A stretch of 64,000 nt of DNA from Acidobacteriota bacterium. Lineage in GTDB: Bacteria > Acidobacteriota > Vicinamibacteria > Vicinamibacterales > JAKQTR01. The DNA lies in assembly GCA_026393675.1 (NCBI GenBank), contig JAPKZQ010000045.1, forward strand, positions 124,001 through 188,000, written 5' to 3'. The notes under the pieces were generated by a model. It saw nothing but the letters and a program-made list of their open reading frames with translations. It was not told where the DNA came from and ran no database searches. This document shows positions 46,836-55,970 of the stretch, in pieces; the first letter of the stretch is position 1, and the number at the start of each line of letters is the position of its first letter. A program made the position numbers and the translations under genes.

Positions 46836-47134
46836 GTCGGTGTTCCCTGCCCTTTCCGAAGCTCCGGGGCCCTTGCCTGTGGCCGGTATCCCGTAAGTGT
46901 CTGCCTGGGTGCGACTTGCACGACCGCTCCAGGCATCGACCCGGTGCGTGAGAGCCCTCACGCACTAACTTCGCTTCTGCTTATCGGCGCGTGACGAGAT
47001 TTGCTGCAGGATTTTTTGCCGAAGCCCCGTGTAGCCTCTCGGAGGATGAGGCGGAGCGGTTGACAAGGCACGAAAGGACTGGTACGATTTTGGTTTGCCG
47101 TCGCCGAAATTGACTGAAACATAGGGACTTGCAG
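46836..47134. promoter_or_regulatory. Divergent pilM/rplM control region with structured pilM leader
   Basis: Besides the rplM promoter the region has a perfect 9-bp hairpin (arms GTGCGTGAG at 46944-46952 and CTCACGCAC at 46957-46965, loop AGCC). It also has a two-part hairpin: outer arms TGCCTGG/CCAGGCA (46902-46908, 46929-46935) and inner arms GTGC/GCAC. Both lie in the pilM 5' leader. I do not recognise a riboswitch class, and no clear pil promoter is visible. Confidence 0.5.
47060..47088 (+). promoter_or_regulatory. Strong sigma70-type promoter of rplM-rpsI
   Basis: A perfect TTGACA (47060-47065), 17-bp spacer and TACGAT (47083-47088) precede rplM. The leader would be about 40 nt, long enough for an autoregulatory site but with no obvious structure. 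Confidence 0.6.
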
Positions 47135-47566
47135 ATGCGAACGTATACGGCGAAACTCGCCGAACTGGATCGGCAGTGGATCGAGATCGACGCCGACGGA
47201 AAAGTGCTGGGTCGCGTGGCCACACGTGCCGCCCGGATGCTGATGGGCAAACATCGCCCGATCTACACGCCATTTCTCGACACTGGTGACTTCGTCATCG
47301 TCGTCAACGCGAGTCGCGTCAAGCTGACGGGCCGCAAGGAAGAAGACAAGATCTATCGCCGCCATAGCGGCTACGAAGGCGGCTTGCGCGAGGAACGCGC
47401 CAGCGTCGTGCGCGCGCGGACGCCGCTTCGTATGGTCGAAGAAGCCGTTCGGGGCATGCTGCCGAAGACAAAGCTGGGCGACGCGATGTATCGCAAGCTG
47501 AAGGTGTACGCGGGGGCCATCCACCCGCATACCGCGCAGAAACCAATCAAGCTCGAGGTAGCGTAA
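47135..47566 (+). CDS. rplM: 50S ribosomal protein L13
   Basis: This 143-aa protein begins [33 protein letters not shown], followed by [24 protein letters not shown] and [21 protein letters not shown], a complete L13. A TTG two codons upstream is open, but the ATG at 47135 has AGGGA at a proper distance. It is followed directly by rpsI, as in most bacteria. Confidence 0.97.
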   Translation: MRTYTAKLAELDRQWIEIDADGKVLGRVATRAARMLMGKHRPIYTPFLDTGDFVIVVNASRVKLTGRKEEDKIYRRHSGYEGGLREERASVVRARTPLRMVEEAVRGMLPKTKLGDAMYRKLKVYAGAIHPHTAQKPIKLEVA

Positions 47567-47567
47567 C

Positions 47568-47960
47568 TTGACTCTGATCCAGTACTACGGCACCGGGCGC
47601 CGTAAGACCTCTACTGCCCGCGTCTTCCTTCGGCCGGGAAACGGCACGATCTCCGTCAACGCCCGCGAGTTCGCGAACTACTTCCCCACTGAAGTGCTGC
47701 GCACCGAGATCCGGCAGCCCCTGGTGCTCACCGAAACCACCGACAAGTTCGACATTCTGGCGACGGTCGCGGGGGGCGGCATTGCGGGCCAGGCGGGCGC
47801 GGTCCGCCTTGGCATCTCGCGCGCTTTGTGCCGCTATAACCTGGAGCTGCGCGGGGCGTTGAAGAAGGAAGGCCTGCTGACGCGTGACGCGCGGGCCAAG
47901 GAACGCAAGAAGTACGGGCTGGCCGGCGCGCGCAAGCGCTTCCAGTTCAGTAAACGGTAA
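47568..47960 (+). CDS. rpsI: 30S ribosomal protein S9
   Basis: This 130-aa protein has [40 protein letters not shown] and ends [18 protein letters not shown], the C-terminal Lys/Arg tail that reaches the P-site tRNA. It starts with TTG at 47568, one base behind the rplM stop, with GAGGT upstream. This is unusual for a highly expressed ribosomal gene, but no other start fits. Confidence 0.96.
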   Translation: MTLIQYYGTGRRKTSTARVFLRPGNGTISVNAREFANYFPTEVLRTEIRQPLVLTETTDKFDILATVAGGGIAGQAGAVRLGISRALCRYNLELRGALKKEGLLTRDARAKERKKYGLAGARKRFQFSKR

Positions 47961-47994
47961 TCGAGAGCTGTTTTTTCGGTTAAAGGGAGGACGC

Positions 47995-48837
47995 TTGAGC
48001 GGGATCGCCATCAAGGAACTGCTGGAGGCCGGCGTGCATTTCGGCCACCAGACCAAGCGCTGGAATCCGAAGATGAAGCCATATATCTTCGGGGAACGCA
48101 ACGGCATCTACATCATCGACCTGGGCAAGACGTCGAAGCTCTACCGCGAAGCGGAGGACTTCGTCACGAACCTGGCGGCCGATGGTGGCACGGTGCTCTT
48201 CGTCGGGACGAAGCGTCAGGCACAGGACGCGGTGGCTGACGAGTCGCAGCGGTGCGGCATGCACTTCGTGAACCAGCGGTGGCTGGGCGGACTGCTGACC
48301 AACTTCACGACGATCCAGCGCAGCCTGGCGCGCTTACGCGAACTCGAGGCCATGAACGCCGACGGCCGGTACGAGTCGCTCTCGAAGAAGGAAATCGCGG
48401 GCATCGAGAAAGAGAAGAAGAAGATCTCGAAGAACCTCGATGGCATCCGGCAGATGACCAAGCTGCCCGACGCGATTTTCGTCGTGGACACGCGGAAAGA
48501 GAAGATCGCGGTCGACGAGGCCCGCAAGCTGAAGATCCCGGTCATTGGCGTGGTCGACACCAATTGCGATCCCGAAGATGTGGATTTCGTGATTCCGGGT
48601 AACGACGATGCCCTGCGGTCGATCCGGCTGTTCACCTCGCACATCGCCGATGCGATCATGGCAGGACGCGGCATGAGGGAATCGGCTCGCGCCGAGGCGC
48701 AGGCGGAAGCCGACGCGGCAGCGGTGACCGAACGTGCGGCGAGAGTCGCGGCGCGGCGGCCGAAACCGGATGCCCCGCCTCCGGCCCCGCCTCCGGCCCC
48801 GCCGCTGGCACCAGCGGCGGCCCCGGCATCGGCCTGA
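47995..48837 (+). CDS. rpsB: 30S ribosomal protein S2 with Ala/Pro-rich tail
   Basis: The 280-aa product matches S2: [68 protein letters not shown] and [23 protein letters not shown]-like sequence. It starts with TTG at 47995, with GGGAGG 4 bases upstream; no ATG or GTG fits. The last 45-50 residues ([27 protein letters not shown] then Pro/Ala repeats) extend beyond the usual end of S2 and are probably disordered. It heads rpsB-tsf-pyrH-frr. Confidence 0.96.
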   Translation: MSGIAIKELLEAGVHFGHQTKRWNPKMKPYIFGERNGIYIIDLGKTSKLYREAEDFVTNLAADGGTVLFVGTKRQAQDAVADESQRCGMHFVNQRWLGGLLTNFTTIQRSLARLRELEAMNADGRYESLSKKEIAGIEKEKKKISKNLDGIRQMTKLPDAIFVVDTRKEKIAVDEARKLKIPVIGVVDTNCDPEDVDFVIPGNDDALRSIRLFTSHIADAIMAGRGMRESARAEAQAEADAAAVTERAARVAARRPKPDAPPPAPPPAPPLAPAAAPASA

Positions 48838-48892
48838 TTGCCTGACACCCCGGAACGCCACAGCGTGTCGGGGATGATGAGAGTGGACTTCC

Positions 48893-48930
48893 GCGCCGGC
48901 CGGAACCGTTCCCTGGCCGGCGCTTCTTGC
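48893..48930 (+). terminator. Terminator/attenuator-like hairpin between rpsB and tsf
   Basis: Perfect 9-bp arms GCGCCGGCC (48893-48901) and GGCCGGCGC (48915-48923) enclose a further GGAAC/GTTCC pairing, giving a long stem, followed by TTCTTG. Attenuation at this position is known in other bacteria and would adjust S2 to EF-Ts ratios (inference). Confidence 0.55.
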
Positions 48931-48952
48931 GTACATCGGAGACCGTAGCACC

Positions 48953-49555
48953 ATGGCTATCACAGCAGAACAGGTGAAGACGCTTCGGGAGAAGACGGGC
49001 GCGGGCATGATGGAGTGCAAGGCTGCCCTGACCGAAGCCAACGGAAGCTTGGCGGAGGCCGTCACCGTCCTCCGCAAGCGCGGCCTGGCGCAGGCCGCCA
49101 AGCGGGCCGGCCGGAATACGTCGCAGGGCCTCGTGAACAGCTACATCCACATGGGCGGCAAGATCGGCGTCCTGCTTGAAGTGAACTGCGAATCCGACTT
49201 CGTCGCGCGCACCGAGGACTTTCAGCACCTGGTGAAGGAAATCGCGATGCACATCGCGGCGGCCGATCCGAAGTACGTGCGACGGGAAGACGTGCCGGCC
49301 GAGCTCCTCGAGAAGGAGAAAGCCATCTACCGGGCGCAGTTCGAGAGCTCCGGCAAGCCAGCCCAGGTCATCGAGAAGATCATCGAAGGCAAGCTGGGCA
49401 GTTTCTACAGCCAGATCGTGCTGCTCGATCAGCCGTCGGTGCGTGACCAGGCCGTCTCGATTGGCCAGATGGTGTCACTGGCCGTCGCCAAGACGGGCGA
49501 GAACATCGTCGTGTCACGGTTCAGCCGGTTCAGGCTTGGAGAGAGCGCCGAGTAA
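48953..49555 (+). CDS. tsf: Elongation factor Ts (short form)
   Basis: This 200-aa nucleotide-exchange factor for EF-Tu begins with the UBA-like segment EQVKTLREKTGAGMMECKAALTEANGSLAEAVTVLRKRG and has the conserved core VNSYIHMGGKIGVLLEVNCESDFVART and EIAMHIAAADPKYV. It is the short type of about 200 aa, with one core subdomain rather than the two of E. coli (about 280 aa). The ATG at 48953 is set by the UBA start. It ends 66 bases before pyrH. Confidence 0.95.
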   Translation: MAITAEQVKTLREKTGAGMMECKAALTEANGSLAEAVTVLRKRGLAQAAKRAGRNTSQGLVNSYIHMGGKIGVLLEVNCESDFVARTEDFQHLVKEIAMHIAAADPKYVRREDVPAELLEKEKAIYRAQFESSGKPAQVIEKIIEGKLGSFYSQIVLLDQPSVRDQAVSIGQMVSLAVAKTGENIVVSRFSRFRLGESAE

Positions 49556-50353
<798 letters not shown>

Positions 50354-50368
50354 CCAACGGTACATCCG

Positions 50369-50407
50369 GGTCGCGGGGCCGGTTGTCGCCGGCCCGGCGT
50401 GGCGACC
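50369..50407. other. Stem-loop between pyrH and frr
   Basis: Nested arms GGTCGC/GCGACC (50369-50374, 50402-50407) and GGGCCGG/CCGGCCC (50376-50382, 50389-50395) form a stable hairpin without a T tract. It may be a processing or stability element rather than a terminator. Confidence 0.5.
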
Positions 50408-50424
50408 TGGCGGAGTAGACAAAC

Positions 50425-50994
50425 ATGGATGTCATCGATCTCAAGAGCCTGTACGCCGACCTCAAGAAGCGCATGGATACGGTGATCGATCATTTGCGTC
50501 ACGAGCTGGCTGGTGTGCGCACCGGACGGGCGACCATCAACATCCTTGATCCGGTCCACGTGGACGCGTACGGCTCGCGGATGCCGCTGAACCAGGTGGC
50601 CTCGTTGTCGGTGCCGGATCCGATGACGATTGTGGCGCAGCCGTTCGACCCGTCGCTGCTCGCCGCGGTCGAGAAGGCGATCCGCGCCTCGGACCTCGGG
50701 TTGAATCCGAACAACGACGGCAAGCTCGTGCGGATCCCGATTCCCGCGCTCACCGAGGAACGACGCAAGGAGATGTCGCGGCACGTGCACAAACTCGCCG
50801 AAGAGGCACGTAACAACGTACGGCTGGCCCGGCGCGACACCAACGAGAAGCTCAAGAAGCTGCTCAAAGACAAGCTGGTGTCGGAAGACGATGAACGAAA
50901 GGGCCTCGACGAGGTACAGAAGGTCACCGACCTGCACATCCGCCTGGTTGACGACCTGCAGAACAAGAAAGACACCGAACTGCTCGGGAAGTAA
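50425..50994 (+). CDS. frr: Ribosome recycling factor
   Basis: This 189-aa protein has the three-helix-bundle RRF features: MDTVIDHLRHELAGVRTGRATINILDPVHVDAYGSRMPLNQVASLSVPDPMTIVAQPFD near the start, LNPNNDGKLVRIPIPALTEERRKEM in the middle and DLQNKKDTELLGK at the end. With EF-G it splits post-termination ribosomes. GGAG stands about 10 bases before ATG. It closes the rpsB-tsf-pyrH-frr group, the usual bacterial order. Confidence 0.97.
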   Translation: MDVIDLKSLYADLKKRMDTVIDHLRHELAGVRTGRATINILDPVHVDAYGSRMPLNQVASLSVPDPMTIVAQPFDPSLLAAVEKAIRASDLGLNPNNDGKLVRIPIPALTEERRKEMSRHVHKLAEEARNNVRLARRDTNEKLKKLLKDKLVSEDDERKGLDEVQKVTDLHIRLVDDLQNKKDTELLGK

Positions 50995-51050
50995 GACGGG
51001 AGTTCCCCGCCTTCGTCCTCCTGAGCCACCCGCCCCCTGGGGATTCCATC

Positions 51051-52223
51051 GTGTCATTGCTGACCCATCTGGAGTGTTCTGTACCGTGCGGCGCGCCACC
51101 GCGCGATCCGCGCCAATGGAACCATCTGTGCTCGTGCGGCATGCCGCTCGTGGCCTGTTACGACCTCGACGCGGCGGCCGCGACATGGTCGAAGGACAGC
51201 CTGTCGGGGCGCGAACCGAATATGTGGCGGTACCGCGAGTTGATGCCGCTTGTCGACGGTGAGCAGCCGGTGACGCTCGGCGAGGGCTTCACCCCGCTTA
51301 TCCACGCCGAACGGCTGGGCCGCGCGCTGGGGCTGACCGCGCTCTACATCAAGGACGAATCGCTCAATCCGACCAATTCGTTCAAGGCCCGCGGCCTCTC
51401 GGCCGCCGTCACCAAGGCCCGCACCGTCGGTGCCAAGACGCTGTCGGTGCCATCGGCGGGCAACGCGGCCAATGCGATGGCGGCCTACGCGGCGTGCGCG
51501 GGTCTCGAGGCCAAGGTGTTCATGCCGCGCGACGTGAAGGTGCCCTTCATCCGCGAGTGCGAGTTGTATGGAGCCGACGTGACGCTGGTCGAGGGCCTCA
51601 TCACCGATGCCGGACGCGTGGCGGCTGAGCGCGGCGGCCCGCTTGGGTGGTACGACGTCTCCACCCTCAAGGAGCCCTACCGCATCGAGGGCAAGAAGAC
51701 GATGGGCTATGAGCTGGCCGAGCAGATGGACTGGCGGTGGCCCGACTGGATCATCTACCCCACCGGCGGCGGCACCGGCATCATCGGCATGTGGAAGGCC
51801 TTTGAAGAGATTGAGCGGCTCGGCTGGGTGCGCAACTGCAAGCGTCCGCGGATGGTGAGCGTGCAGGCCGAGAACTGCGCGCCGATCATCCGCGCGTTTG
51901 AGCAGGGCGCCGAGAGGGCCGAGATGTGGCAGAACGCGCGCACCTGCGCTGACGGCCTGCGTGTGCCCAAGGCGATTGGAGATTTTCTGATTCTCCGCGC
52001 CATCCGCGAAAGCGGCGGGACGGCGCTCGCCGTGAGCGACGAGGAGATGGTGCGCGACATGAAGGCCATCGGTGCGCTCGAGGGCGTGAGCGCGGCACCG
52101 GAGGGCGGGGCGACGCTGGCCGCCCTGCGCAAGATGCAGGCGCAGGGGCTGGTGAAGCCAAACGAGACAGTAGTGCTCTTCAATACCGGCGGGGCGCTCA
52201 AGTACTTGGATGTGCTCGCGTAA
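51051..52223 (+). CDS. thrC: Threonine synthase-like PLP enzyme
   Basis: This 390-aa fold-type II PLP enzyme has an N-terminal cysteine-rich segment (CSVPCG...CSCGMPL) that could bind zinc, then VTLGEGFTPLIHAERLG. The PLP Lys is in KDESLNPTNSFKARG, the phosphate-binding loop is SAGNAANAMAAYA, and IYPTGGGTGIIGMWKAF follows. Threonine synthase makes threonine from O-phosphohomoserine. The sequence is close to the archaeal/plant-like group. The start is GTG at 51051. Related enzymes such as diaminopropionate lyase or cysteate synthase cannot be fully excluded, but the context gives no contrary hint. Confidence 0.85.
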   Translation: MSLLTHLECSVPCGAPPRDPRQWNHLCSCGMPLVACYDLDAAAATWSKDSLSGREPNMWRYRELMPLVDGEQPVTLGEGFTPLIHAERLGRALGLTALYIKDESLNPTNSFKARGLSAAVTKARTVGAKTLSVPSAGNAANAMAAYAACAGLEAKVFMPRDVKVPFIRECELYGADVTLVEGLITDAGRVAAERGGPLGWYDVSTLKEPYRIEGKKTMGYELAEQMDWRWPDWIIYPTGGGTGIIGMWKAFEEIERLGWVRNCKRPRMVSVQAENCAPIIRAFEQGAERAEMWQNARTCADGLRVPKAIGDFLILRAIRESGGTALAVSDEEMVRDMKAIGALEGVSAAPEGGATLAALRKMQAQGLVKPNETVVLFNTGGALKYLDVLA

Positions 52224-52241
52224 GGACCTGGCGCTCGCGTC

Positions 52242-52297
52242 TAGGGATTAGGGGTTAGGGATTAGCTAATCCCTAATCGCCAATCCCCAATCCCTGT
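52242..52297. repeat. Inverted pair of 7-nt units, 3' of thrC
   Basis: The left arm is built of GGATTAG/GGGTTAG units and the right arm of CTAATCC, CTAATCG, CCAATCC and CCAATCC. They join at the palindrome ATTAGCTAAT (52261-52270). It begins 19 bases after the thrC stop and can form a long imperfect hairpin. Confidence 0.7.
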
Positions 52298-52310
52298 TGA
52301 AGCTCCCTCG

Positions 52311-52340
52311 TTGTCCACGTCAGTTCTCACATGGTAGGAT
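52311..52340 (+). promoter_or_regulatory. Probable promoter of tRNA-Ala
   Basis: TTGTCC (52311-52316), an 18-bp spacer and TAGGAT (52335-52340) lie 11 bases before the tRNA 5' end, a suitable distance for a short precursor. Confidence 0.45.
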
Positions 52341-52351
52341 AATTGGATATT

Positions 52352-52427
<76 letters not shown>

Positions 52428-52442
52428 ATGGAAGCGACTGAA

Positions 52443-52462
52443 GGGCCCGCACTTGCGGGCCC
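52443..52462 (+). terminator. Probable terminator of tRNA-Ala
   Basis: A perfect 8-bp hairpin GGGCCCGC-ACTT-GCGGGCCC lies 15 bases behind the tRNA and is followed by TCGGTTTGT, a short T-rich tail. Confidence 0.55.
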
Positions 52463-52615
52463 TCGGTTTGTACGTCCAAAACGGCGGCTTGTTATTGTGA
52501 CGAGGTTGTGACCACGCCGAACGACTCCGCAGAAATGCGGGTTCGCCTCGCCGGCGTGCCGTCCGGCTGGATGAGTTGCTCTGGACTGCAGAACTTTTCA
52601 ACCGCGACCTACGGC

Positions 52616-53140
52616 TTAATCGGTCCCCACACCATCGGGAACGAGAGGAAGTTGGCGCTGAACGACGACGGATCGAGATCGGGCGACCGCCGCCTGGGGC
52701 GCCGACGTGAACACGTCGAACACCCGGCCGGTCAGCGTGATGGTCTGTCCGGTGACAACAGCGAATTTGCCAGAGGCAGACCCGGAGGGATTCGCGACCT
52801 GCAGGCCATAACTGCCAAGCTCCGCGAAGGTAGCACTCACCTGAAAGGACGTGGTGGTGAGGTCTTGAATCTGTGACCCGCCGAGCGTTGTGGTCCCGCC
52901 GCCGGGTGCCGTATTCGTCAGCGTCAAGCCGCTGAGGAAATTGGTGCCGGTCACGATGATCGTCTGACTCGTCGCGCTGCTCGTGATCGTGGCTGGCGAC
53001 ACGCTCGCGATCGTAAGGGTGGCGGTGAGTGTCGTCGGCGTGGGAGTTGGTGCGGACGGGGAAGACGACTTGCCCCCGCAACCGGCCAAGTTGAACAAGA
53101 CGACCACGATGATGGTTGATGTCGAAAGCGAGAACTTCAT
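52616..53140 (-). CDS. IPT/TIG-domain lipoprotein, probably frameshifted near its end
   Basis: The 174-aa product has a signal with lipobox NLAGC (Cys near 21), a Ser/Pro/Thr linker (SSSPSAPTPTPT) and an IPT/TIG Ig-like domain (IASVSPATITSSATSQTIIVTGTNFLSGLTLTNTA... SYGLQVANPSGSASG, about 42-130). The last 25 residues (AAVARSRSVVVQRQL...) look unnatural. Removing one base in the GGGG at 52696-52699 (CCCC on the coding strand) gives instead SPDLDPSSFSANFLSFPMVWGP and a stop at 52609-52611, which looks like real protein. The gene stands alone, divergent from the second kinase. The role is unknown, presumably surface-exposed. Confidence 0.75.
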   Translation of the reverse strand: MKFSLSTSTIIVVVLFNLAGCGGKSSSPSAPTPTPTTLTATLTIASVSPATITSSATSQTIIVTGTNFLSGLTLTNTAPGGGTTTLGGSQIQDLTTTSFQVSATFAELGSYGLQVANPSGSASGKFAVVTGQTITLTGRVFDVFTSAPQAAVARSRSVVVQRQLPLVPDGVGTD

Positions 53141-53520
53141 AAAGCCCCCACCGAGTCGTAACCGCGCTACCGAGTTGGATTGGGCGAGGCGCACGAGGTC
53201 CCGGGCATGGAACCTCTCCTGTCCCATCACGTCGGACGAACCGGGCCTGGAACATGTTGCACGCAACCATCAAGGGAGCGGCAATCACAGCAGAGGTCAG
53301 TGATCTGACCATCAGTGATCTGACCGCTTGACACTCGTGTAGCCAAGTGCATACTCATACGCGGCAGACGTTCCGCGCCTTGCAGCAGCAGCCGCTGATA
53401 GATGCCCCAACACCTCCCACCTTCTCCTGTCGGCATTGGGGCACGCGATTATGCGGGCCAGTTGTCCCTGGCCGTCTCGAGCGTCACTAAAGAGAACGCT
53501 GAAGACCGAAGGTGAGACCG
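53141..53520. other. Gene-free divergent region before the second histidine kinase
   Basis: No gene is seen in this stretch. It contains a direct duplication CAGTGATCTGACC (two close copies in 53299-53325), followed by a perfect TTGACA (53328-53333) with a weak TACTCA after 18 bp (53352-53357). This could be a promoter with an adjacent operator for the kinase gene, but confidence is low. Confidence 0.35.
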
Positions 53521-55914
53521 ATGAGTGAGAAGGCGGCCCGTTCCGACAAACCGGACGAGATGCGCGAGCAGGCGCACGGGACACTGAAACACACCCAGCA
53601 TCTGGTCGGGCGCATTCTCGACTCGGCCCCGATTGTTCTCTACATCTACGACCTGGTCGAACGGCACTATGTGTATTCCAATCGCGAGATCGCAAGTGTC
53701 CTTGGCTACACCCCGAAGCAGATCGGCGCACTGGGATCGGCCCTGTTTCCTACGCTCCTTCATCCAGATGATGCACCGCTGGTTGAGCAACACCATGCCC
53801 GACTCGCCGTCGTCGGCGATGACGAGGTCTTGGAGTGTGAATACCGGATGAAAGACGCCAAGGGACAGTGGCGTTGGCTGAAGAGCCGCGACGTCCCGTT
53901 CGCGCGCGACCGGCAGGGACACTGCCACCAGATTCTCGGCTCGGCCGAGGACATCACCGATCGCAAGGGGACCGAGCAGCGGTTGCGCGAAAGCGAGGCG
54001 CGCTACCGGGATATGTTCGAGGCGAATCCACACCCCATGTGGGTCTTCGACGCCGAAACTCTGCGCTTTCTCGCGGTCAATGACGCCGCCGTGGCTCTAT
54101 ACGGCTACAGCCGCGACGAGTTCCTCTCCAGCACGATCGAGGCCATTCGTCCGGCAGAGGACCTGTCGCATATGCACGAGGCCCTGGATCGCGCGAGGGG
54201 GAATCCGGGCGTCGACCAAACCTGGGCCCGGCATCGGAAGCGGGACGGCACACTCATCAACGTCGAGATCGCGTCTCATCCGCTGGAATTCGGTGGGCGC
54301 CGCACCAGACTGATCCTCGTACACGACATCACCAGGCGCGTGCAGGCAGAGGCGGAACGACAGCACAGCTACAACCTGCTCGCCAAACTCGCCGCGCAGG
54401 TGCCCGGCGTCATCTATCAATACCGGCTGTGCCTCGACGGGCGGTCCTTCTTCCCCTACTCTAGCCCGGGCATGGAGGACATCTACGAGGTCTCCCCCGA
54501 AGACGTCAGGGAAGATGCGACGCCGGTGTTCGGGCGGCTGCATCCGGACGATTACGACTACATCGTCGCCTCCATCCAGGAATCCGCCCGTACCCTTCAG
54601 CCGTACCATTCTGAGTTTCGAGTCGTACTCCCGCGGCAGGGGTTGCGCTGGCGTCTGTGCCATGCGATCCCAGAGCGCATGGAGGACGGAGGCGCACTCT
54701 GGCACGGCATCATCTCGGACATCACCGATCGCAAGCGGGCGGAGGCGGAAAAGGCCGCGCTGCAAGACCAGTTGGCCCAGGCTCAGAAAATGGAGTCGGT
54801 CGGCCGCCTGGCGGGCGGGGTGGCCCACGACTCCAACAACATGCTGGCCGTCATCATGGGACACACGGAACTCGCCCTGGAGCAGGTGGACCCCAACCAA
54901 CCGCTGTACGCCAATCTCGAGGAAATCCGCGCGGCGGCGGAGCGCTCGGCTGCCCTGACACGCCAATTGCTGGCCTTCGCTCGCAAGCAGACCATCGCGC
55001 CCAGGGTGCTCGACCTGAACGAGACCGTGAGCGGGATGCTCAAGATGCTGCGGCGACTCATCGGCGAGAACATCGATCTGACGTGGAAGCCGGCGAGCAC
55101 GCTCGGGCATGTCAAGATGGACCCTTCGCAGATCGACCAGATCCTGGCGAACCTGTCGGTCAATGCCCGCGACGCCATCAGCGGGGTGGGCAAGGTGACC
55201 ATTGAAACGGCCGACGAGGAGTTCGACGACGCGTACTGCGCCAGCCACCAGGGATTTGTGCCGGGGGCGTACCTGATGCTGGCCGTGAGCGACACCGGCC
55301 GCGGCATGGATCGGGAGACGCTGGCTCACGTCTTTGAGCCGTTCTTCACCACCAAGGGCGTCGGCGAAGGGACCGGTCTGGGCCTGGCCACGGTGTATGG
55401 CATCGTCAAACAGAACAACGGATTCATCGACGCCCGCAGCGAACCTGGCCTGGGAACGACGTTCGCGATCTACCTGCCGCGCCACGCCGGCAAAGCCGCC
55501 ACGGCTGCCACCGAGGGCCCGACCGAAGCGGAGATGGGCGGACGGGAGACGATCTTGCTGGTCGAGGACGAGCCGGCACTTTTGAAACTTGGCAAGACGA
55601 TGCTCGAACGATGGGGATACACGGTGCTGGCCGCGACCACACCGACTGAGGCGATCCGCCTGGCCGAGCAGCATGCCGGAAGCATTCATCTATTGGTCAC
55701 CGACGTGGTGATGCCGGAGATGAACGGTCGCGACCTGGCCGAACACCTGCTGACCCGCTATCCGACGCTCACCCGCCTGTTCACGTCGGGGTATACGGCC
55801 GACATCATCGCCCGCCACGGCGTGTTGGATGAGGGGGTGCACTTCATCCAGAAGCCGTTCTCGGCGGGGGCGCTGGCCGCCAAGGTGCGCGAGGCGTTCA
55901 AGGCTCGGACATAG
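53521..55914 (+). CDS. Soluble hybrid sensor histidine kinase with three PAS domains and receiver
   Basis: The 797-aa protein has no membrane segments. It has PAS 1 (ILDSAPIVLYIYDLVERHYVYSN... EDITDRKGTE), PAS 2 (MFEANPHPMWVFDAETLRFLAVND), PAS 3 (VPGVIYQYRLCLDGRSFFPY), a HisKA domain with H436 in GGVAHDSNNMLAV, HATPase motifs (NARDAISG, DTGRGMD, GTGLGLATVYGI) and a receiver (ILLVEDEPALLKLG, Asp in LLVTDVVMPEMNG, Lys in FIQKPFSAG). The H-box has Ser where HDFNN is usual. ATG at 53521 follows AAGGTGAG. The stimulus and output are unknown. Confidence 0.92.
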   Translation: MSEKAARSDKPDEMREQAHGTLKHTQHLVGRILDSAPIVLYIYDLVERHYVYSNREIASVLGYTPKQIGALGSALFPTLLHPDDAPLVEQHHARLAVVGDDEVLECEYRMKDAKGQWRWLKSRDVPFARDRQGHCHQILGSAEDITDRKGTEQRLRESEARYRDMFEANPHPMWVFDAETLRFLAVNDAAVALYGYSRDEFLSSTIEAIRPAEDLSHMHEALDRARGNPGVDQTWARHRKRDGTLINVEIASHPLEFGGRRTRLILVHDITRRVQAEAERQHSYNLLAKLAAQVPGVIYQYRLCLDGRSFFPYSSPGMEDIYEVSPEDVREDATPVFGRLHPDDYDYIVASIQESARTLQPYHSEFRVVLPRQGLRWRLCHAIPERMEDGGALWHGIISDITDRKRAEAEKAALQDQLAQAQKMESVGRLAGGVAHDSNNMLAVIMGHTELALEQVDPNQPLYANLEEIRAAAERSAALTRQLLAFARKQTIAPRVLDLNETVSGMLKMLRRLIGENIDLTWKPASTLGHVKMDPSQIDQILANLSVNARDAISGVGKVTIETADEEFDDAYCASHQGFVPGAYLMLAVSDTGRGMDRETLAHVFEPFFTTKGVGEGTGLGLATVYGIVKQNNGFIDARSEPGLGTTFAIYLPRHAGKAATAATEGPTEAEMGGRETILLVEDEPALLKLGKTMLERWGYTVLAATTPTEAIRLAEQHAGSIHLLVTDVVMPEMNGRDLAEHLLTRYPTLTRLFTSGYTADIIARHGVLDEGVHFIQKPFSAGALAAKVREAFKART

Positions 55915-55970
55915 CATCGAATCTGGGGCCCACGTTGCTGACGGGTTTTCTGTCAGAATGTCTGGACCCC

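Noticed and set aside
46836-46961. N-terminal 42-residue extension of PilM from a GTG at 46961
   Set aside because: It covers palindromic leader DNA, adds residues absent from PilM proteins I know, and the GTG at 46835 has a ribosome-binding site.
46836-46980. GEMM (c-di-GMP) riboswitch before pilM
   Set aside because: Context and hairpins invite the idea, but the conserved GEMM segments and receptor motif are not visible.
54097-55689. 530-aa minus-strand open frame opposite the second kinase
   Set aside because: Shadow of the PAS/HisKA/HATPase coding sequence.
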